From assembly GCA_022410635.1 (NCBI GenBank), contig JAJVDF010000123.1, positions 1,421,505-1,485,504 on the forward strand: a stretch of 64,000 nucleotides of DNA, written 5' to 3'. Positions 57,186-64,000 of this stretch are shown piece after piece (the first letter of the stretch is position 1; each line of letters begins with the position of its first letter). The stretch is from Tretioscincus oriximinensis. Taxonomy: Eukaryota > Chordata > Lepidosauria > Squamata > Gymnophthalmidae. Made by a program: the position numbers and the translations under genes. Below the pieces are notes generated by a model. It was not told where the DNA came from. It was given only the letters and a program-made list of their open reading frames with translations, and searched no databases.

Positions 57186-57464
57186 TGGAGTGGCAGTGTG
57201 GTAAAGAGGCTAAGAGCCCTGTCCTTTCAGCAAAGAGGCTAGAGTTTGAAGCTCTGTGTCATCCGCGGAGAGTTGAGTACCCTCTACGGACCTCAGCTCT
57301 AGATAACCCAGCTATTCGAAAGCAAGAAATTGCAATTAGATTAATGGGAACCATGACAGTGTGGTGGAGAAGATAGAATGTAAGCCTTCGGGTGAAAAAC
57401 AGTTTTTAAGCCACTTTGAGTCCCTTTGATTGAGAAAAATGGGATATAAAACCCTATTCTTCTA
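57186..57464 (+). mobile_element. tRNA-derived SINE, older subfamily
   Basis: Head GTGTGGTAAAGAGGCTAAGAG, B-box-like GAGTTTGAAGCTCTGTGTC, body AACCCAGCTATTCGAAAGCAAG, tail AAGCCACTTTGAGTCCC and TTCTTCT. The head differs from the 39168 copy, as in 13444 and 60028, suggesting an older subfamily. Confidence 0.82.
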
Positions 57465-57507
57465 ATAAGTTAATAAAAGCAAGGTTTTCTTTTGTAGAAA
57501 CTACACT

Positions 57508-57521
57508 GGGGGGGGGGGGGG
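57508..57521. repeat. Homopolymeric G run
   Basis: About 14 consecutive G bases, G-quadruplex-capable and prone to sequencing error. Confidence 0.9.
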
Positions 57522-58079
57522 TGTTCCAACAAAGCTTTCTCTGTTATCTTTAATTATGGTTTCCATGACCTTAACTATGATTTTCCGGATCAACTTTGAG
57601 TTCTCTTTTGAAGACCATTCCAGTCTACGGTACAGAATACAATCTTAGGAAAATATTATATTTTTGCTAAAAAGAGCAAAAAATTTAACATCTTGTTCTA
57701 GAAATTTGTTGGCATGTAATTTATCTGTGTAATTTTTAAGCATTTAATATAATTTCTCCTCCCTGGTTATGTCTGTTCAAATTAATTTTTCCAGCTCTCT
57801 TCTTGGCTTCTTTAATTATATGTTCTGTGTCTTTCTCAGTGAAAACTAAGTCTATTCGTCTTCCTGCAATCTCCCTGTCGTCTCATTTAATTTCCCCCTT
57901 TTGACTGTTGTCCTCTCTAACTGATTTCCCAGTAGAAGTCCTACTTCTCATNTACTTAAAGAGATTTTAAATGTCTTAGCAAGATGCTCTTCAAAATCTT
58001 TTCTAACATTCCGGATTGCTGTCTTGATTTTAATTTCCAGAATTTTTTGTTCCTTCCAATTGACCTCTGAATGTTTAAA

Positions 58080-58190
58080 TCTCAGCGCAGAGCTTGACCA
58101 TCCACATGCCCGTGTAGGCTATGGCAGGCCCTGTTCGGCTCCTATTCTGAGATACAGCACACAATCGGGCTCAGGTGGGGACAGGATGGG
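58080..58190. mobile_element. Palindromic MITE family, right arm deleted
   Basis: CAGAGCTTGACCATCCACATGCC and GTGTAGGCTATGGCAGGCCC match the left half of 51904. After the centre the sequence jumps to CCTATTCTGAGATA and GGGCTCAGGTGGGGAC, so the right half of the hairpin is missing. Confidence 0.75.
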
Positions 58191-58629
58191 AAAGATAGAT
58201 AGATGTATAGAATTCCGTTTCTGAATTGTTCATTTGTTCTAAAGGGTGTAGGCAAATCAAAAACAACATATAAACAAATATGTCCGTCCTGTATTTTTCC
58301 AGGCTGCTCAGCTGAAAATTGGAGTCTGGAAAAAATACAGGATGAGCATTTATTTATATGATGCTTTAGAGCAAACGATCCACTTCAGAAACTGAATAAT
58401 GCCAGAAATTGCAAATGTGTGTGTTAAATAACATCTGAAAAGAATAGCTTATCTGAAGTGGTACTTGCAAGACACTTTAGTTTACTTCTGTGAAGCAAAC
58501 GCCACAGTCATCCTGCCATTGCATTGAAAATTGTCATATTTTGTAGTATTCTCAAAGCAATGCAGCATGCAGGAAATGTATGGATAGGGTTATCGCAGGA
58601 AACCCAGGAACATCCTACTCTATAGCAGG

Positions 58630-58931
58630 GTCTGGTAGTGAAGAGGTAGTGGTAACTAACAGCTTGGATAGTTTCAAGACAGGACTAGACAGGTTTATGG
58701 ACACCAAGGGTATAAATGGATACTAGGATGGACGTCTGGATGTTGCCTCCGGGATGGAGCAACAGGCACGACTCCTGAAATACCATTTGCAGGGAGTCAT
58801 GAACAGGTGCATATTTTGCTTTCCTCTGTTCGGACTGTCCAGGGGCATCTGGTGGGCCTCTGTGTGACACAGAATGCTGGACTCGATGGGCTGTGGCCTG
58901 ATCCAGTATGGCTCTTCTTATGTTCTTATGG
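58630..58931 (+). mobile_element. CR1 LINE 3' fragment
   Basis: Starts in the ORF2 C-terminus (AACAGCTTGGATAGTTTCAAG, then GACAGGTTTATGGACACC) and runs through the 3' block to GCTCTTCTTATGTTCTTATG. Same subfamily as 4253, 7110 and 17641, in sense orientation. Confidence 0.87.
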
Positions 58932-60027
58932 GACCAATAAAATATTCTTCTTGGGCCTTTTGAGAACCATCCAAGCAGGCAAAGCCTAAGAGAAAGCTGA
59001 GGGCTTAGTTGGCTGTTGGAAGTCCTCAGTGAGGAGATTTGGATGTTCCTTGCCAGATACAGCATGCATGGAGTAGGACATGGCAAGAAGCAATAGTTGA
59101 ACTTCATCTATATTCTGCAGTGCATCTTGNCATCTGAAGACAACATCTGAATCTAAATGTAAGCATTATGCTGATTTATACCACCAGTGTGTTTGTTTCC
59201 CTTTCGAATCATTTTCATATTTTTGGTGAATTTTATTTGTTGTTTCAACATCTTTGGACTTAGATAGATGGTTTCTGTGTGACCTCTATATGATTTTTCC
59301 NTTTCAAACTTCAAAAGAAGTGGCCACAAATGGCAGAGAGGCAGTGATGAGATCTGCATATCCCAAGCTGCCTTTCTTGCATTGCCTTGGATGAAAAGAA
59401 GTTAGAGTTCGACATTGTTTCTAAGGTCACGGCTTTTCATTTTCTTGTGAGAGTTAAAAAAAAAAATCCTATTTGAGAGATTTTTAGTTCAGATAAAATT
59501 TGCACAGAAACAAAAAACAAAAGTATGAAGGTCTTAAACTGCTCATCCACAACATCTAGACAAGGGATTTCTAAGGCGAGCTTATATTTTATATGAAATC
59601 ATCCTCTTTTTAACTTTAACTTATTCTTTTACTGTTTTATGTTCCGTTTGACCTTTGTAGTCATCATAATTCTTTCTACATCCTTCATAAGTGTGACAAA
59701 GATAAACTGTTTGTTCTAATCTAGTGTTTGTCATCAGCAAAGCGTTCTGTGAACCGCTGTTGAGCTACGTCTTTCTCACATCAGATTTTGATTATTATTT
59801 TTTTCTCTTTGCAAGATAATAGGCTTGTTGGGGAGAAAATACAACCGTTTCAATAAAACTACTCCTTCAAAATGCCTTTCGTTATTCATGCAACATTGAA
59901 ATAAGTCATCAATGTTTTATCAGTTTCTTTCTATACTTTCTTTTCTTCTCTTCCTTCCTTCCTTCCTTTAACAATCTATCTCCAACTGATAAAATATACC
60001 AAATGCATCTTTCTCACCTCTCTCACG
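58932..60027. other. Intron; no gene or named repeat
   Basis: AT-rich sequence with a short TTCC run near 59946-59970. No exon supported. Confidence 0.5.
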
Positions 60028-60308
60028 CTGCGCAGAGGTTAAGAAACGGTCTTTCAACAAAGAGGCTGGATTTCGAAGCCCTGTGTCAGCTGTGGAGAGG
60101 GGTTTGTGCTCTCTACTGCCTTAGCTTCAGCCAACCCAGCTGTTAGAAAGTAAACAGAATTTTTGCAAGTAGATAAATGGGTACCTCCACAACATGGGGG
60201 AGGTAGAGATTAGTTGCAAACTCTTCGGAGAACATTAACCGTGTGAACCACTCTGAGTCCCTTCGGGTGAGAAGGGCAGGGTATGGAATCTAGATTCTTC
60301 TTCTAATC
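60028..60308 (+). mobile_element. tRNA-derived SINE, older subfamily
   Basis: GGATTTCGAAGCCCTGTGTC B box, AGCCAACCCAGCTGTTAGAAAG body and CACTCTGAGTCCCTTCGGG tail with TTCTTCTTCT end. Resembles 57186 more than 39168. Confidence 0.8.
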
Positions 60309-62819
60309 CCTCCCTTTTCATTCAACATACCTTAAAGGAGCCACACATATTTTCTGACTTTTAAAATGTTCCACTTCAGAAACAGAAAGTGTCTTTTGAT
60401 TTTCCTGCTCAGTTGCCACTCAAGGGCCACACCAACAATTGATTGCCCTAGAGAAATGAGTCATCAAGAACATGGAAGCTTTTTATTATATTAGAGGTAT
60501 CCGATTGAAAGAAAAGCTGTGATTGATGTTCTCTTCTGTTACATTGTAATTAATGAGGTTTTTNTTTTTTTTTACACATTACGTTCCATCAGTTAGGAAA
60601 GTCAACCTAGACAGAGAGGAAATGAATTAATGTATGAGAATTTCTCAGTTAGTGGAAGAATGCTTATGACTTATGAGCAGCAAAACAGTAATAGCGTTTT
60701 TCATCCAGTAGGGGGAGGCCTTCAGCTTTTAGTTCCTGTCTTCATCTTGGTTCAAATTCCTTCCTGTTCTTTTCAGTCCATGTTCCAAATGAGCAATTTG
60801 AACAGAATAACTGGGCACTACAAGGGACCAGATGAAGATATTTTTAATTGAATAAAATAAAAACCATATTTATGCAAAGTGAACCGAATAAATCAAAATT
60901 CAGTTCAACAAACTAATTGTAAATTTTAAAATGATTGAAGGCTATATACAATATATGGGCTCCCCCAATAATTTCCTAAACTTGTTTCCGTGGTGGGGAC
61001 TGGACACTCATTGGTGAAAAAGGCATCGTCCCTCCCAGGGTTAGGAGTGGTGCAGGCTGGGAAATGTAGTCTACAGGACAGGGGTCTGTGCAGGCTCGGT
61101 GGAAGAGGCTGCCTGTTATTCAGAGGTGGACCACACTTCCCAGTAGGTCCCACTGCAGAACAATAACAACTGTTTTTCACCCCTTACACATTTTGGGGTG
61201 CTGCTGTTATTAAGTTTATAATTGTGAACATGCTGTGCATTTAAAATTTTATAAAAGCATGTCATTGTGAAAAAACAGCGTAGAAAAGCAGGCAGAAATA
61301 TGACTGATAAGCATAAAACCAGAAACAAAAATTCTGCCTGAAGTGAGAAATGGGAATCTGGTCATTCTGTTATTGTTGAGAAGCGGCACCCGGTCTATAG
61401 GCACCCTTTATACTTTTAAACTAACCTTGCTCTCTTGTGACAATATTGCGTTATCTGCATACTGATAGGAACCCAAGGATTGGGCAGAGAATGCCTTGTT
61501 CCAAAAATTGCCAAGTTCTCATTGAAGTATTGATTGCAAGAATGTCACAGCAAATGGAATCATGCCCTGTCTGGAAGTAGCCCCAGAACTGGTACTGGGC
61601 TCTACATGTCAAACAACCTGCTTGAGTGTCATAAGCTCTGAGAGGAGAAAAGTTAATATTCTCACCATAGAACAAATGCTGATGGCCCTGGATAACTGGG
61701 TGGGCAAGTGGTAATCAATGGGAAGCAATCATTGTTAGGAAAGCATTGCCAGACTTTGTAACAGAGGAAGAGCAGTATGTGGAAACATGAGGCAGCTTTG
61801 GTTTTTAACAGTTTCAAAGCCTGCTTTCAAAAAGGAATGATGGGGTGGGGGTGGGGGGATCTCTTTGGATTCTGAAAAGTTGCTGTGTTAAATGGCAGCT
61901 TTTAGACATGGTGAGAAAATTGATGCCTCTTTTTGGGTGTTCATTTTATTTTCAATCTACAAGCAACGTGAGGCCCCAGACCAACGGTGTACTTCTTCTT
62001 TGAAGGTCTGTGGACTGTACCTTAATAAAATCAATTACTGCATCATCTTCTGTCTCCTAAGGCTGAAATATTTGATGGAGTTAAGGAATTACTGCAAGTT
62101 CAGTTTGCACCAACATTAAATTCTGCAACTCCGTGCAGTTTTAAATTCTGCAGTAGCCCGGTGAGACCAAGGGAATGCTGCTTGAATTGATAACTTGTAT
62201 CTTCTAACATCAATTTGTTTAGGGTTTCATAGATGCCTTATGGGAAAGGTGAGTGATGAGGCTCGTCAAACGTGTCATCTCCTGACTGAGTCAAATTTCA
62301 CATTTGCAATGTCAAGAAAAGGCTCTAGTTAGCCATGAGATCGAAATTCATTGAGCAACTTCTGAGATAAATGTTTTTAATAACAAAGTGACAGAGAGCC
62401 TTTGGTCCAAGAGTCAGCAGAATACTGAAAATGTTTCCCTTATTGGAGAGTATTTGCAGATACACTGAAACAGAGTGCAGATTTTCCAAAAAGAAGGACT
62501 CAAAATCCATCAGAAGGAAGAGAAGGAATTATAATTTGGTTCTATATCACCAGGGATCAGAGATCTTGAATATTGGCATTTAAATGAAATATAGGACACA
62601 CTCAGACACTGCAGTTTTTGCATCCAAAGCAAGTGTTATCCAATAGTGTCATCAGTATTGCTGGGGCCTAATCGAGAAACAGAATAACTGTCCACTTCCT
62701 CACCCTTTGTTCTGATGCTTTTGGCTTCGGAGTAGGGCATTCATCCAGTATAATGCAGTATAATGCAGTTTACTACCAGAAGGGGTGGTGACAGTAATCA
62801 GCCATTTGGCTTTAACAAA
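60309..62819. other. Intron; no gene or named repeat
   Basis: Open frames at 60630-60851 and 61892-62119 lack recognisable motifs. A tiny TATAATGCAG duplication lies at 62750-62768. No TM6-TM7 receptor exon. Confidence 0.5.
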
Positions 62820-62945
62820 TGATTAGGCTAAAATCATTCTAGTAGCCAAGTGGCTACTAGAATGGATGCCAAAAACAACTTCTGGGCCACTAGACAGAAT
62901 GCTGGAACTTGCTGAACTGTGGCCCAATCTTATTCTGCCCTCTTG
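62820..62945 (+). mobile_element. Old CR1-like remnant
   Basis: CTTCTGGGCCACTAGACAG, then GAACTGTGGCCCAATCTTATTCTGCCC, resemble the CR1 3' block (GACTAGATGGGCTCTGGCT...) in degenerate form. Confidence 0.4.
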
Positions 62946-63151
62946 GCATTGAATTGTTTTTAGTTGCTTTTAATTTTGCTTTCATGTATTTTAATATGAT
63001 TAGAATAAGAGCCTGATGTAGCAGGGTTTATTTTATACCCTAGTCACATATCCATTATTATACCTTCTTCAACCCGAAAGAAGGAGTTTAATCTGACACA
63101 CACAGATTAGTCTTTTCGTGGTTCAGTCCACGAAAAACCCCTAATGTCCTG

Positions 63152-63245
63152 CCCCCACTGAGCCTTATTTTGGGCTATATCTTGGAATACGAGCTCTTGC
63201 CATCTACCTGCTAGTATAGACCATAGTCTATACTATGTATCTGTG
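63152..63245. mobile_element. Palindromic MITE family, centre deleted
   Basis: GTCCTGCCCCCACTGAGCCTTATTTTGGGC left end as at 51904 (given in part). The centre is reduced to a perfect 10-bp hairpin, TAGTATAGAC-CATA-GTCTATACTA, and the right arm is missing. Confidence 0.75.
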
Positions 63246-63289
63246 TATCTGTTGGAAATGAAAGTTAAGATTGATAAGGGGAAGTATTT

Positions 63290-63585
63290 TTTTTTCACCT
63301 CGTTTGTTTGCAGAATTTATTTCCTGGGGAGTTGATGATAACCAGAAGACTAAATAGTTTTAAGTACTAGCCAAATTCATGGAGCACAGGTGTATCAGTG
63401 GTTACTAGAAAGAGTGCCTAGATACTTAATTCAGGTTGCAGAGATAGGATGTCTCTAAAAGCCACTGGTAGACAGTTGAATACTGGTGAGTGTCTCACCA
63501 TCTCCTGCATGGAAATGTTCAGAAGCAAATGGTGGATCATTGTGAAAGCTTCTGAACTGATCCAGCAGGGTTCCTCTTAATGCTG
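63290..63585 (+). mobile_element. Old CR1-like LINE 3' fragment
   Basis: AATTTATTTCCTGGGGAGTTG, AATTCATGGAGCACAGGTGT, GAGTGCCTAGATACTTAA and CTGATCCAGCAGGGTTCCTC follow the order of CR1 ORF2 end plus 3' UTR. Related to 52225-52475. Confidence 0.65.
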
Positions 63586-64000
63586 GTCTCCATAAGTCAT
63601 AAGGCAGATGCAGGCTACTCAACAACCAGAAACTTTCTCTCCTTCAATCTATGGTTTAAGAAAGAAATATTTTTATTTTTATGTCAGCAAGGGCTGATTA
63701 AACTTGTCTCCTACCCATTGTGATGTGCATCACCATGGAAAAGACCTGCATTGTCCTCTTTGGCCTCTGGAACCTTTGCTTTGTGTCTAGCACATGTGAG
63801 CCCAAGGCTCATTAGAGCAGTGTTTGGGTATTTTTATTTCTTTAAAAACAGATTTTCCTCCCTGAAAACAGACAAAGGACTGCTCAGAATCTTGAGCAAG
63901 ACCTTTGTCCGTTTTCAAGGAGGAAAGTACAAGAAACTTCCTTTTTCTCCTTTGTGAGGTTTGGGGATGTTTTACCAAAGCTCTCTGAGTGGGAGGCTTC

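Noticed and set aside
53782..64000. Second coding exon of the receptor
   Set aside because: I looked for coding of WMPYRTL and NPVIYN on the plus strand and found neither, so it must lie outside the window.
1..64000. CRISPR arrays, bacterial operons or other prokaryotic systems
   Set aside because: Intron-bearing receptor gene, LINEs, SINEs and microsatellites show a vertebrate genome. Regular repeats here are all microsatellites or transposon parts.

Overview
This is a vertebrate nuclear draft-assembly window with scattered single N bases and one 25-N gap. The mix of interspersed repeats points to a squamate reptile. It contains several ages of CR1 and L2-like LINEs, L1-type LINEs, a Penelope-like element with a GIY-YIG domain, a Ty3/Gypsy fragment, pogo/Tigger and hAT DNA elements, and a tRNA-derived SINE ending in a Sauria-type tail. 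A gecko is plausible but cannot be proved from the sequence alone. Host coding sequence is very sparse. Most long open frames are antisense or repeat-derived.

The one secure host gene is on the + strand at 52972-53781. It is the first coding exon of a thyrotropin-releasing hormone receptor, closer to the TRHR2-type paralogue than to TRHR1. The exon encodes the N-terminus through TM5 and most of the third intracellular loop. It ends at the family's conserved intron position just before TM6. No TM6-TM7 exon was found in the remaining 10.2 kb, so the gene runs off the right edge. A splice acceptor 87 bases upstream of the ATG implies a separate non-coding 5' exon. The CpG-rich island at about 48475-49200 is the best candidate for that promoter and exon.

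Layout. 1-9.5 kb: a CTT microsatellite, a deleted Tigger element with a GC-rich interior, a nested stack of CR1 and pogo-MITE insertions, and hAT and foldback MITEs. 9.9-10.7 kb: possible terminal exon of an unidentified minus-strand gene, with a poly(A) signal. 11.7-17.1 kb: three L1 fragments, a Gypsy RT fragment and a CATA microsatellite. 17.6-35 kb: CR1 copies, a solo-LTR-like unit, unclassified repeats, a 1.7-kb Penelope-like element and a 300-bp compound tetranucleotide. 35.8-45.3 kb: a size series of hAT foldbacks with one clear 8-bp target duplication, an L2-like LINE split by a SINE, and a GAA/CAA tract. 45.3-52.7 kb: LTR-like sequence, a Penelope tail, L1, palindromic MITEs and the CpG island. 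52.9-64 kb: the receptor exon and its repeat-filled intron.

The most interesting non-genic signals are hammerhead-ribozyme-like cores in Penelope-type tails (two with an intact core), a palindromic MITE family with at least four copies, and the hAT foldback series.
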